Assembly: GCA_903871935.1 (NCBI GenBank)
Contig: CAIQIQ010000083.1
Span: 1-64,000, forward strand
Source: an uncultured Phycisphaerales bacterium
Lineage (GTDB): Bacteria; Planctomycetota; Phycisphaerae; Tepidisphaerales; Tepidisphaeraceae
Direction of reading: 5' to 3'
DNA: 64,000 nucleotides
Part shown: positions 34,992-43,965 of the stretch, one piece after another
How positions within the stretch are numbered: position 1 is the stretch's first letter
Layout: each line of letters begins with the position of its first letter
The notes under the pieces: model-generated
What the model was told of the DNA's origin: nothing
Seen by the model: the letters and a program-made list of their open reading frames with translations, nothing else
The model's database searches: none
Position numbers and translations under genes: made by a program

Positions 34992-35957
34992 ATGAATCAA
35001 CAGAATAGACCACTTGCGTCGGTCATCGAGGCCATTGGAGACACTCCTTTGGTCGAGTTGTCTCGACTTACCAAAGGAATGAGCGGCCGGATTCTCGCCA
35101 AACTCGACTATCTGAATCCTGGCTTCTCAAAGAAAGACCGCATTGCCCGTCAGATCATCGAAGATGCCGAAGAAGAAGGCAGACTCAAACCCGGCCAGAC
35201 AGTCGTGGAATTGACCAGTGGCAACACCGGCACGGGCCTGGCGATCGTCTGTGGCATCAAGGGACATCCCTTTGTGGCAGTCATGTCCAAAGGAAACTCT
35301 ATGGAAAGAGCGCGCATGATGGCAGCGCTGGGGGCGGAGGTCGTCCTCGTCGGGCAATTGCCGGATTCCAGGCCGGGGCAGGTGTCCGGCGGGGACCTAG
35401 AGTTGGTGGAGAGAGAGGCGCAGCGCATTGTCATGGAGCGCAAGGCTTTTCGCGCTGATCAGTTTCGCTTGGCCGGTAACTTCCGCGCGCACTATCTGCA
35501 CACCGGGCCGGAGTTCATTCGGCAGTCGGGCGGGGGCTTTGACGCGTTCTGCGATTTCGCCGGCACGGGCGGCTCCTTCGCGGGATGCGCCGCCGCATTC
35601 AAGGAGCATAATCTGTCGATCAAGTGTTTCGTGGTCGAACCAGAAGGCGCGGCGGTGCTCGCAGGCGAACTGGCGACCCGCCCCAACCACCGCATTCAGG
35701 GAGGCGGCTATTCCATGCCCGACTTGCCACTGCTGCGGCCCGAGCACATCGATGGGTATCTGAAAGTGAGCGATACGCAAGCCGTGCATATCGCACGCCG
35801 GCTGGCGCGAGAAGAAGGTATTTTTGCCGGATTCTCCTCCGGGGCCAACGTGGCGGCGGCTTTGCAGCTATTGCGCACATCATGCAGGGGCAAGACCGTC
35901 GCGGTTATCATGTGTGATTCGGGTCTGAAGTACTTGAGTACGGATCTGTGGGAGTAG
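34992..35957 (+). CDS. PLP-dependent cysteine synthase/beta-substituting enzyme
   Basis: 321 residues. PLP lysine in NPGFSKKDRIA (probably Lys48), substrate loop ELTSGNTGTGLA, phosphate-binding loop FAGTGGSFAGC: fold type II, O-acetylserine sulfhydrylase group. CysK usually has NPGGSVKDR, so substitutions around the lysine and its catabolic neighbours suggest it may not be the housekeeping enzyme. No serine acetyltransferase is nearby. It could act in beta-elimination or replacement on a cluster intermediate (inference). Confidence 0.85.
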   Translation: MNQQNRPLASVIEAIGDTPLVELSRLTKGMSGRILAKLDYLNPGFSKKDRIARQIIEDAEEEGRLKPGQTVVELTSGNTGTGLAIVCGIKGHPFVAVMSKGNSMERARMMAALGAEVVLVGQLPDSRPGQVSGGDLELVEREAQRIVMERKAFRADQFRLAGNFRAHYLHTGPEFIRQSGGGFDAFCDFAGTGGSFAGCAAAFKEHNLSIKCFVVEPEGAAVLAGELATRPNHRIQGGGYSMPDLPLLRPEHIDGYLKVSDTQAVHIARRLAREEGIFAGFSSGANVAAALQLLRTSCRGKTVAVIMCDSGLKYLSTDLWE

Positions 35958-35964
35958 ATCGATT

Positions 35965-36672
35965 ATGACGAGCTACAACGCTGACTTTCGGCGGAACGTT
36001 CGCTACGAACTGATGCTGGGTCGGGAGGCAAGTGAGGCGATTGCGAAGTTCCCGGTTGGATATTTGCCGGTGGGATGTCTGGAGCGGCACGGGGATCATC
36101 TGCCGATGGGATTGGACGTCATCAAGGCGCACGGCATCTGTTGCCTGGTGGCACAGGTGCTTGGAGGTGTGGTGTTTCCGCCGCACTACTATTCCGGCAT
36201 CCACCTGATGCCGCCGGAGCGGATCCGCAAGTACACGGGCGAATGGGGAAACGTCTATACTGATGCCACTGCGGAGGCGAGCCTAGTGGACACAGGTCGG
36301 CAGTTCGCGATCGCCGGGATCAAAGTGCTGGTCCTTTACAGCGGGCACTATCCCACGTGCCAATGCGAGATGGTCCAGCGCGTTGCGGATCAGCTCAATG
36401 GCGAAGGCTCTATGCGGGTCATTCCGTTCTGGGAGCCGCAGATCCTTCCCGGCGATCATGCGGGCATCAATGAGACGGCGCTGATGCTCTACATCGATCG
36501 GTCGCTGGTTGACATGTCGCGGATCGGCGAGGTGAATTTCCGCGATCACGGTTGGAGCGAGGAAAACTCGCCGCGGCGGGCGACAGTTACCAAGGGCGAG
36601 GCAGATGTCGCGGCCATCATTGAACACCTGCGCGCGAAGATCCAGGCGGAGTTGGGGCGCCCGGCGCGATAA
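35965..36672 (+). CDS. Creatininase-family amidohydrolase
   Basis: 235 residues with GGGAG upstream. The family metal motif is recognisable as VGCLERHGDHLPMGLD (usually SxEQHGPHLP), with YSGHYP and GDHAGINETALML later supplying further ligands. Members hydrolyse cyclic or linear amides (creatinine, formamidopyrimidines) or act in peptide maturation. It is the last gene of the plus-strand cluster, 7 bp after the PLP enzyme, and is followed by a hairpin terminator. A second homologue lies at 53661-54431. Confidence 0.85.
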   Translation: MTSYNADFRRNVRYELMLGREASEAIAKFPVGYLPVGCLERHGDHLPMGLDVIKAHGICCLVAQVLGGVVFPPHYYSGIHLMPPERIRKYTGEWGNVYTDATAEASLVDTGRQFAIAGIKVLVLYSGHYPTCQCEMVQRVADQLNGEGSMRVIPFWEPQILPGDHAGINETALMLYIDRSLVDMSRIGEVNFRDHGWSEENSPRRATVTKGEADVAAIIEHLRAKIQAELGRPAR

Positions 36673-36673
36673 A

Positions 36674-36703
36674 AGACCCAATGGCCGAGAGACCATTGGG
36701 TCT
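36674..36703. terminator. Intrinsic terminator closing the RraA-to-creatininase cluster
   Basis: An 11-bp perfect stem (36674-36684 / 36693-36703) with an 8-base loop, starting 2 bp after the stop codon and facing a convergent gene. The downstream T-run is short; on the minus strand TTTT follows the hairpin. Confidence 0.75.
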
Positions 36704-36747
36704 ATTAGTCGATGCTTTATGTCGCACGGTAGCGCGGCGAACGACGA

Positions 36748-38487
36748 TCAATGCTCAGGCTGGGCTTCGCCTGTCGTGGAAGCGGCCCAACTGGGGTACT
36801 CGTCCACAAGCTTAAAGAACTCTGCCATGTTCGAGTAGTTGTTCTTCCAGGTGGTGTACATGATGCCATCGATCCTGGGCGATCCCTCGGTGACCTTCAT
36901 CCACTGGAGAATGTTCTTCTTGAGCCCGTCGGTGCCGGAGACATCATAGTAGCCGCAGAGGACCTGCTCGTGGCCACGGTCGGCGAACCACTTGACGTTC
37001 TGGGAAGTGGGGCTGTACCAGTTCATGATGATGATATCTTTGGGCAGTCCTTCCCAGGCGCCGGTCCAGTCGCCGTTGACGTAGTAGTAGGGGCCGGCCT
37101 TGTCGGCGGGGCGGGCGTTATGGAAGGGGGTATACATGTCGCTCCAGGCGTAGACCTTGGCGCTGGGCTGGTACTTCTTGATCAGGTCGTAGCCGAGCTT
37201 GGTCTGTTTGGCCAGAAGTTGGCCGGGGGTGAGGTTCTGGCCGTCGGGCTGGACCTCGTACCCGCCTGCGCGGACCTCATCCTGCTTCATGAAATAGCCG
37301 TAGGTGTTCCAGATCTTGGCCATGTACTGCATCTGCTTGTCCATCAGCTCGAAGACCTTGGGGTCCTGGATGGAGATGACGGTCTGGCTGCCGTAAATGC
37401 GGCCGGGGTGGAAATAGCTGACCAGCAGTTTCTGGCCGGCTTTGATGCGCGAGCTATCGGTGAGCTCGATTGTCGGGGCGGCGTGGTCGAATCGGTAGCC
37501 GTTGAAAGGCTTGGCGGCGACGCCGGGGTCGGCGGCGGGCTTGAAGTCCTTGCCTTCCTCATAGACGGTGGTGCCGTCCTCGCTGGTTACCTTCAGAGGG
37601 CACATTTCGCGGCGGAGGACGTGGAGCAGGCCGGCCGGCTCGATACTCAGGTCGTCGATCCAGAGCGTGCCGCCGGTGCCTCCGCTTACGCCGATGGAGA
37701 ACTTGAGTTCGCCGCCCTCGAACGTGTTGAAGGACAGCTCGTGTTTGGTCCAGTCTTCGTTATTGCGCACGCCCAGGTTTGCGTAGATCGGTCGGCGTTT
37801 GGAACCGGCGAAACTGGAGCCGAGGAAGCTCTCCTGGTCGGCTTGGAGGCCTTGGGCCTTGGTCCATACGGTTAACCGGTAATACTGGTAGGGCTTGACA
37901 TTGAACGTCTGCGAGACGCGGGAAGTGCCTTTGCCGAGGATCTTCAGCGAGCTGTTGCCGCCGTGTTTGACCTCTTTATCGACGAAGGTGTTCTGCCCCG
38001 GGGCGGGCTGCTGCCAGTCGGCGAGCTTGTCACCATCGGCGACCTCAAAACCGCCATTTTTGAGCTGTAGATCCGCATCGGGCGCAGGAGCGGCAGCGCC
38101 ACCCTGGACGAGGAAGAGGACGTTGCGTGCGGGAATGGCGGCGCCGAGGTTGCCATCGTACCACAGCCACGCCCCGCCGTAGCCGATCGGATAGACGTGG
38201 GGAACCACCTGCATGTTGAGCTTCTTGGCCTCGGCCAAGACGCGCTGGACATAATCGGGGTATTCCTTGGGCGCATTGTCGGGGCGGTTGCAGACACCTT
38301 CGGCGGCAGCGATGTGGGTCACGCCTGATTTCTTGGCGTCATTCATCTCGGCAATGAAGCGGCTTACATTCTGCTCGGAGTTGAAGCTGCCACCGAGGTA
38401 GAGCCACTTCTCCTTGAGGTCCGCGGAGCGAAGGGGCGCCGCCCAGAACGCCGTGATGCCTGCAACAAGAACAAGTGACCATTTCAT
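36748..38487 (-). CDS. Secreted glycosidase-like protein with inserted carbohydrate-binding module
   Basis: 579 residues with AAAGGAG upstream and a signal peptide (1-21). The N-terminal part (KWLYLGGSF...VTHIAAAEGV...YVQRVLAEAKKLNMQVVPHVYPIG) looks like the start of a TIM barrel. Residues ~140-290 form a beta-sandwich (NGGFEVADGDKLADWQ ... LWIDDLSIEPAG), a CBM4/9-like insertion. The barrel resumes with MKQDEVRAGG, AYGWSD-like KVYAWSDMYTPFHN and GIMYTTWKNNYSNM, patterns seen in GH20-related families. Catalytic acids are not assigned. Same strand as the large glycosidase-like gene upstream. Confidence 0.7.
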   Translation of the reverse strand: MKWSLVLVAGITAFWAAPLRSADLKEKWLYLGGSFNSEQNVSRFIAEMNDAKKSGVTHIAAAEGVCNRPDNAPKEYPDYVQRVLAEAKKLNMQVVPHVYPIGYGGAWLWYDGNLGAAIPARNVLFLVQGGAAAPAPDADLQLKNGGFEVADGDKLADWQQPAPGQNTFVDKEVKHGGNSSLKILGKGTSRVSQTFNVKPYQYYRLTVWTKAQGLQADQESFLGSSFAGSKRRPIYANLGVRNNEDWTKHELSFNTFEGGELKFSIGVSGGTGGTLWIDDLSIEPAGLLHVLRREMCPLKVTSEDGTTVYEEGKDFKPAADPGVAAKPFNGYRFDHAAPTIELTDSSRIKAGQKLLVSYFHPGRIYGSQTVISIQDPKVFELMDKQMQYMAKIWNTYGYFMKQDEVRAGGYEVQPDGQNLTPGQLLAKQTKLGYDLIKKYQPSAKVYAWSDMYTPFHNARPADKAGPYYYVNGDWTGAWEGLPKDIIIMNWYSPTSQNVKWFADRGHEQVLCGYYDVSGTDGLKKNILQWMKVTEGSPRIDGIMYTTWKNNYSNMAEFFKLVDEYPSWAASTTGEAQPEH

Positions 38488-38642
38488 GCGATGCTCCTTT
38501 GATGACGAAACTCGAACGCCGATTCAAGTCCGAATGAGGACGGGTCGATGCTACCGTTTTCTGCTGAACGGCACGGATTACATCAGACAATGTATCACTG
38601 ATCACAGCACTGACAAGCGCCGATCCCTCCATTCCACCGCGG

Positions 38643-41450
38643 CTACTGGGCTGGTGCGCCTAGAGACTCGATTGCCTCGACCAGTTGCGTTTTGACCTTG
38701 TCGATATTCAGACCGGATGGCATTTTGCGATCGCCGATGTTGGGCTTGGCCAGGTCATCCAGGACAGACTTGGCCTTGGTCTGGGCGGCAGCGCTGCCGG
38801 CGCCACTCTTGACGAGATTCGAAAGTGTCTGGCAGAGGTAGAAATCCTGGGCGCCTTGACGGGCGTTCTCGAACAGGATTGTCGGGTAGAGCGTGTCCTT
38901 GCCGTAGCAGACGGCCGCGAAGTCCGGCGTACGACCGTCGAAGTCGAAGAACTGGTACCCGCTTAGGTTGCTCATGTGCCATTCCAGGCGGCTCCGGACT
39001 CCCTTGACGTACTCATTCCACTGGTACAGGCCCCAGGAGTAGCGGTCAGTGCCCTGGTTGTAGATGTGCACTTCCTTGCCAAGCTTCACGGCCTCATCCA
39101 TGACAGACTGGTCGTGAGAGTTCAGCGAGCTGGCATCCAGGGTGTTGAAGATCTGCTGTTCCCAGCACTGCATGTCTTTCTTGTCAGTAGGCCGCTTGTT
39201 GAAGCTGGCGCTGTAGTAGCCGATGGTGCGAATGCTCTTGGCGTACTGCTTGCTGATCTTGGCCATTATGGTCATGTACTCAACCTGGAGCTGGGCGGAT
39301 TCGGGCACGCGCGGCTCATCGCACAGCTTGACCTGAATCAGGGGCCAGTTGGCGTTGCGGGCGTGCTCGTCAACAGCCCCCCAGGCCTTCATCAGGGCCT
39401 GTTCATACGGCATGCCGGATTCGGCGGCGACCTTCTTGGCGGTTTCGCCGGCGGTGTCGCCATCGCTCGAGCCGGCCAGACCGGGACCGCCATACCCGCT
39501 GATCGGGCCGGTGAAACCGTGCTTCTGCGTGAGCGAGATGAACGCATCGGTGGCGGCAAAGTCAATGATCGGCTTGCCGTTCTTCCAGCCTTTGAGAGTA
39601 AAGCTCGGAGCGCCGCACACGTAATTCATGCCATGCTCGGAGAGCATCTGCATCGTCTGCTCCAGCACCGCCTGCTGCCGGTCGGCGGGAATCGCATCGG
39701 GAGGCATGATGCCGAAGAAGCCCATCTGGTAGTCGCTCTTGCGATCCAGCTTGATGTTGTGGATGTTGAGCGCGAGCGGCACGCGCAGCCGAGTCGCTTT
39801 TGCGGCATCCTCAACGATCAGCGTCAGCTTGGCATCGCCGGGCTTGGCCTTGTCGGTGATGTGGCAGTTGACGACCACTTCGCGGGTGATGTCCTTGGGC
39901 AGGTTGACGGAGGTCTGATCGCGGACGGTGTGGGCATCAATGGTATAGGCCATAGATCCGAAGCCGCGGTTGGTGTTGTACCAGATGACCTGGGTGCGGG
40001 CGTCGATACCCTTGGGTGAACCTTCGATCCGCAGGCTGCACGCGCCGAGATCCTGCAGCGGCCGGATGGCGATGCAGAGAGGCTCATACTCATTCATGAC
40101 CGCCAGCCGCGACACTTGCAGAGTGGCCGGGGATGCGATCTTGTCGGAGGGAACGGATGTCGGCTTGATCGGCGTTTGCAGATCCACGGGCCAGGCGACC
40201 AGCCCGAGCTTCTGCCAATCGTCGCTTACCTGGAAGGCCTGGGCAGGCTTGTCCAGAGCGACAGCAGCACTGCGGAACTCGGTTGCCATGGCGTCCACCT
40301 GCTGTTTGACCCAGGTAGACGCGGTGTTGTCATCGGCGCGGCAGATCACAATGCCGGCGACGCGCGAGCCGAGCGGGCGGTCGGCGTCGAAGTTCAGGGC
40401 AAGGCCCTGGCTGCCGGCGGTGGCTTCAAATACGGCGGGCTTGGCCAGTTCCGAGGCCATGTAGGTGTCCCAGATGTCCACATCGATCGGCTCGACGTTC
40501 TCGAAGCGCGTCAGGTAGTGCATCGTCCCTTCGGGCCGGTTTTCCTGCCAGACCGTTTTGCCGTCGACGCTAATGGTGCGCTGCGACTGCATGGCCTGCT
40601 CGCCATCCCAGTAGCCGGCGTTCTCATAGAAGACGGTGACGCGGTACCGCCCCTGCGGCACATTCACGCGGAAGGTCTGGCCGCCACATTCGATGCCATC
40701 GCGCAGCATGGCTGGGCCAAAAGTCGTGTCGCGGGCGTAGGCAGCATACAGGGCGGCGTTGAACCCAAAGCTCTTCTGGGGGCTGTAGACCGAGTTGTTG
40801 GACACCGGGGTCCAGCCGAGCATGACGGCCTGATTCTCCGGCCCGAAATCAAATGCCCAGACATCCTGGGGCCGGTCGGCCTTGACCAGGCGAAGGTTGT
40901 CGACGACGACCTTGCCTTGCGAACCCGTTGCGCCAAAGTTGAGGTTGAGGACCACAATGCTGTTGGGGTCGATGTTGCGCTGGATGTCGTTGTTGCGACT
41001 CCCGCTTTCGCCGCGGTACATACCTCGGACGGAGATGATCCATGTGGTCTTGCCTGGGGCGAACGTGGTCGAGGCGTTGTGGCGGTTCCAGTAGGTCATC
41101 TTCTGCTGCCAGGCCTTGTCGCCGATCAGCACGCTGGCGGGCAGCGGGGCACCGGTCTGGTTGGTGACATCTACCATCAGAGCGTCATAGCCCGACCAGT
41201 CAGCAGGAGGTCGCTTCACGGAGATGTAGGATACCTCGGCCTTGGGATCGAGGGTGATCTCCAGAGCTTTGCTGCCGTGGGTGACGCCTTCGGTGACGAG
41301 TTTGCCACCAAGGGCATGGACTTCGATGGCCTGAAGATCGGCATCGGTCTCGAAGTCATTGATGATGAGTGCTTGGGACTTATCCTGCGCCGAGGCCGAG
41401 GGAACGATCATTCCGGCCAACAATAGGGCGGCAACCCATGTGAACTTCAT
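38643..41450 (-). CDS. Large secreted multidomain glycoside-hydrolase-like protein (GH123/DUF4091-like)
   Basis: 935 residues with AGGAG upstream and a signal peptide (1-21). Residues ~25-190 are a CBM-like beta-sandwich; ~195-370 resemble a malectin-like sugar-binding domain (FDFGPENQAVMLGWTPV... GRYRVTVFYEN). Then comes a beta domain, and from ~570 a TIM-barrel-like catalytic part ending in ENARQGAQDFYLCQTL, as in GH123/DUF4091 proteins (typically E-x-x-R-x-G-x-x-D-Y). Probably an exo-acting hydrolase on amino sugars or sulfated glycans. It follows a histidine phosphatase gene by 17 bp and precedes a second secreted glycosidase-like gene. Confidence 0.75.
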   Translation of the reverse strand: MKFTWVAALLLAGMIVPSASAQDKSQALIINDFETDADLQAIEVHALGGKLVTEGVTHGSKALEITLDPKAEVSYISVKRPPADWSGYDALMVDVTNQTGAPLPASVLIGDKAWQQKMTYWNRHNASTTFAPGKTTWIISVRGMYRGESGSRNNDIQRNIDPNSIVVLNLNFGATGSQGKVVVDNLRLVKADRPQDVWAFDFGPENQAVMLGWTPVSNNSVYSPQKSFGFNAALYAAYARDTTFGPAMLRDGIECGGQTFRVNVPQGRYRVTVFYENAGYWDGEQAMQSQRTISVDGKTVWQENRPEGTMHYLTRFENVEPIDVDIWDTYMASELAKPAVFEATAGSQGLALNFDADRPLGSRVAGIVICRADDNTASTWVKQQVDAMATEFRSAAVALDKPAQAFQVSDDWQKLGLVAWPVDLQTPIKPTSVPSDKIASPATLQVSRLAVMNEYEPLCIAIRPLQDLGACSLRIEGSPKGIDARTQVIWYNTNRGFGSMAYTIDAHTVRDQTSVNLPKDITREVVVNCHITDKAKPGDAKLTLIVEDAAKATRLRVPLALNIHNIKLDRKSDYQMGFFGIMPPDAIPADRQQAVLEQTMQMLSEHGMNYVCGAPSFTLKGWKNGKPIIDFAATDAFISLTQKHGFTGPISGYGGPGLAGSSDGDTAGETAKKVAAESGMPYEQALMKAWGAVDEHARNANWPLIQVKLCDEPRVPESAQLQVEYMTIMAKISKQYAKSIRTIGYYSASFNKRPTDKKDMQCWEQQIFNTLDASSLNSHDQSVMDEAVKLGKEVHIYNQGTDRYSWGLYQWNEYVKGVRSRLEWHMSNLSGYQFFDFDGRTPDFAAVCYGKDTLYPTILFENARQGAQDFYLCQTLSNLVKSGAGSAAAQTKAKSVLDDLAKPNIGDRKMPSGLNIDKVKTQLVEAIESLGAPAQ

Positions 41451-41467
41451 TCTTCACTCCTGTGTAC

Positions 41468-42106
41468 TTACGATTCTTCCCTGACGCTCAGGTGCTTTGT
41501 GCAGCCGCACAATATGGTCTGCCAGCCGCTTTCACTGCAAGTAAAATGGCTCAGCGAACAGGGGCTGAGGGTCTGCGGCAGAGGTTGGCCGACGATGGAA
41601 AGCGCCATGCCGGCGACGGAAGAACCGTGGCCGATAAAGAGCAGGTTGCCGGTGAATTCCGAGATGATCGCTTTGATGGTGGCGTCGACCTTGGGCCAGG
41701 CGTCGCGCTGCTCGTCGGCCTCGGGCCAGACGCGATTGCCACGGCTGCGATAAGTGAGGTCGACACGGGGACAGAGAGCGTGCAGTTCCTCCAGTGGAAG
41801 CAGTTCGGGAGCCTGCGGCATCCATTCCGGATTGAGCCATTCGCAGATTCCCCGCTCGACTTTGATCTCGCAATCGACGATATCGGCTACGGCGGAGGCG
41901 GTTTGCACGGTGCGGAGGAACGGCGAGCTGAAGATGTGGTCGATGGCGCAGTCCTTGAGGCGGTGGGCCAGTTCGCGCGCCTGGGTGAACCCGAGATCGG
42001 AGAGGCCTGGGTCGGATGGACGGGCGGCGGTCTTGTGCCAGTGTTCGTCGGCCATGTCTTGGCGATGGCCGTGGCGGGCGACGAAGATACTTCTTGGGTT
42101 CAGCAT
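41468..42106 (-). CDS. Histidine phosphatase superfamily protein
   Basis: 212 residues from the ATG at 42106; upstream in-frame ATGs at 42118 and 42142 are possible and none has a good ribosome binding site. The catalytic RHG motif is in VARHGHRQD, the second arginine in SSPFLRTVQTA, and the second histidine in LLFIGHGSSVAGM. The substrate is unknown (phosphoglycerate mutase/SixA-like branch). It is immediately upstream of two secreted glycosidase-like genes on the same strand. Confidence 0.85.
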   Translation of the reverse strand: MLNPRSIFVARHGHRQDMADEHWHKTAARPSDPGLSDLGFTQARELAHRLKDCAIDHIFSSPFLRTVQTASAVADIVDCEIKVERGICEWLNPEWMPQAPELLPLEELHALCPRVDLTYRSRGNRVWPEADEQRDAWPKVDATIKAIISEFTGNLLFIGHGSSVAGMALSIVGQPLPQTLSPCSLSHFTCSESGWQTILCGCTKHLSVREES

Positions 42107-42171
42107 CGCGGGGAGCATACCAAAGAGCAACGGGTCTGGCATTTGTTGCGGTAAATTGCGATGCGGCGATC

Positions 42172-42213
42172 AAAGAAAAAAGACGGGCGGGAAGAGATTG
42201 CTCTTTCCGCCCG
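42172..42213 (-). terminator. Intrinsic terminator after the glycine/VVYAPAP-rich gene
   Basis: Read on the minus strand, a 13-bp stem with one wobble (42213-42201 / 42196-42184) and a 4-base loop is followed by TCTTTTTTCTTTG. It lies 24 bp past the stop of the repeat-rich gene. Confidence 0.85.
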
Positions 42214-42236
42214 GATCATCCAATTCCTTCGGCCAC

Positions 42237-42722
42237 TTACCGCCTATAGCTGAATCCAAAGTTTATGCTGTTTCCATAGTACTGCGGGTAACACGGTGCC
42301 GGGGCATAAACGACCGGAGCCGGAGCATAGACCACCGGGGCCGGGGCATAGACCACTGGTGCCGGGGCATAGACCACTGGAGCCGGAGCATAGACAACCG
42401 GCGGAGCGGCGTAGACTACCGGAGCCGGGGCATAGTAGACCGGCGGCGGGCAGTAGGACTGGAAGCCGAAACTAAAGGAATTGCCGTAGCCGTAGCCATG
42501 TCCGCCGCCATGGCCATACCCGCCGTAGCCGTAGCCGCCACCGTGGGAGTAGCCACCGCCGCCACCATAACCGTGGCCGCCGCCGCCCTGAGCGTAGCCG
42601 ATGCCGATCGAGTTGTAGCCGTTGCTGAAGCCTACGCCGACTGAGTAACTGGTATGACCGGCCATCGCCGTCGCGCCCAGACACATTACCGCCAAGCCTG
42701 CCAAAGTCGCTTTCATTTTCAT
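42237..42722 (-). CDS. Secreted low-complexity protein with Gly/Tyr-rich and VVYAPAP repeats
   Basis: 161 residues from the ATG at 42722 (second Met two codons on). Signal peptide MKMKATLAGLAVMCLGATAMA. Residues ~45-85 are Gly/Tyr/His-rich (GGGGHGYGGGGGYSHGGG); ~95-140 contain about seven VVYAPAP units encoded by a 21-bp DNA repeat. The end is CYPQYYGNSINFGFSYRR. Such proteins in planctomycetes are assumed to be envelope or surface structural proteins; there is no enzymatic motif. A strong terminator follows. Confidence 0.8.
   Translation of the reverse strand: MKMKATLAGLAVMCLGATAMAGHTSYSVGVGFSNGYNSIGIGYAQGGGGHGYGGGGGYSHGGGYGYGGYGHGGGHGYGYGNSFSFGFQSYCPPPVYYAPAPVVYAAPPVVYAPAPVVYAPAPVVYAPAPVVYAPAPVVYAPAPCYPQYYGNSINFGFSYRR
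42295..42441. repeat. 21-bp tandem repeat, seven units, inside the VVYAPAP gene
   Basis: Seven consecutive 21-bp units (42295, 42316, 42337, 42358, 42379, 42400, 42421), each one heptapeptide. Units 2-5 differ at only a few positions; units 6 and 7 are more diverged. Likely to vary in copy number between strains. Confidence 0.9.
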
Positions 42723-42828
42723 AGTGCTACCTCGTTGCCATATTAGACACACTTGTGCCCGAGAGGTTAGCTGAATCGTATGTTTCTACCGTTGCGCAGG
42801 TTACATCGGCCTGCGCGGTCCCCAATCC

Positions 42829-43950
42829 CTACTTACCTTCGATCACCATATTATCACGATGGACCAGCTCTGCATAGGCGGCTTCCCCGAGCAGTTGCCG
42901 CACTTCGGCGCTTTTGCGGCCCTCAATCTGGCGAACCTGATCTGCATCGTAATTGCTTAGTCCACGGGCAATTATGTCGCCGGTGGGTGAACAGACGGCG
43001 ACGCAGTCGCCATGCTCAAATTCACCTTCAACCTTCGTCACGCCGGCCGGCAGGAGGCTCTTGCCCTTCTCAACCAGGGCCGTAACCGCGCCGGCATCGA
43101 CATGGATTGTTCCCTTTGGCCGAACACTCGATATCCATCGTGTCCGGCTCGAGAGGCGATTCTCGGCCGGCAGGAACAGCGTGCCCAGCACTTCTCCCTC
43201 TAGCAGACGCGGCAGGACATCGCGGTCGCGGCCGTTTGCCACCACCATGGCATCGCCGCCACAGGTCACCATGTGGGCGGCCATGAGTTTGGAATCCATG
43301 CCGCCTTTGCCTAGCGTGCTCTTCTCTTTGCGCACGAGCTTCCTGGCCTCCTCAATGCTGGGCACGACGCGGACGCTTTGGGAGCTTTCATCGAGCAGGC
43401 CATCGACAACCGTCAGCAGCACCAGCAGATCCGCTTGTGTGGCGTGCGCCACCATGCCGGCGAGGATGTCATTGTCGCCGAAGGTGATCCGCGTCATCTC
43501 GTCGGTGCTGATGGTGTCGTTCTCGTTGATGATCGGTACCGCGCCCAGTTCATGCACCGCATTGATGGTGTTGCGGATATTGAGGAAGCGGCGGCGATCA
43601 TCGATGTCTTCGCGGGTAAGCAGGAGCTGCGCCACCGAGGCGCCATGCGACTCAAACGCGTGGGCCCAGGCATGCATGAGCTGCGGCTGTCCGACGGCGG
43701 CCACGGCTTGCAGTGTTGCCAGGTCGGTTGGCCGGCTGGACAGGTTCAGGACTCGCAGGCCTGAACCGACGGCGCCGGAGGAGACCACCGTAACGCGAAT
43801 CCCGCGTCGGCGGAGGACCATCACCTGACCGGCCATCTGCGTCAGAAACGCCGAGTCCAGGCGCTTCTGAGAATCTGAGAGCAGTTGCGTGCCTAGTTTC
43901 ACAACCAGGCTGCGGACACCGGACAGATACTTTTTGCGCATCTCGTGCAT
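42829..43950 (-). CDS. proB: Glutamate 5-kinase
   Basis: 373 residues from the ATG at 43950 (AAGGA upstream; a TTG four codons earlier is in frame). An amino-acid kinase domain with VVKLGTQLL, SSGAVGSG, INENDTIS and FGDNDILAG, then STLGKGGMDSKL. A C-terminal PUA domain (~280-370) ends in RGLSNYDADQVRQIEG. It phosphorylates glutamate in proline synthesis. proA is not in the window. The upstream gene ends 15 bp before the start, so they are probably co-transcribed. Confidence 0.95.
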   Translation of the reverse strand: MHEMRKKYLSGVRSLVVKLGTQLLSDSQKRLDSAFLTQMAGQVMVLRRRGIRVTVVSSGAVGSGLRVLNLSSRPTDLATLQAVAAVGQPQLMHAWAHAFESHGASVAQLLLTREDIDDRRRFLNIRNTINAVHELGAVPIINENDTISTDEMTRITFGDNDILAGMVAHATQADLLVLLTVVDGLLDESSQSVRVVPSIEEARKLVRKEKSTLGKGGMDSKLMAAHMVTCGGDAMVVANGRDRDVLPRLLEGEVLGTLFLPAENRLSSRTRWISSVRPKGTIHVDAGAVTALVEKGKSLLPAGVTKVEGEFEHGDCVAVCSPTGDIIARGLSNYDADQVRQIEGRKSAEVRQLLGEAAYAELVHRDNMVIEGK

Positions 43951-43965
43951 GGCGGAGCCCAATCC

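Noticed and set aside
42295..42441. Possible CRISPR array
   Set aside because: Units are 21 bp, contiguous without spacers and translated in frame as VVYAPAP; no cas genes.
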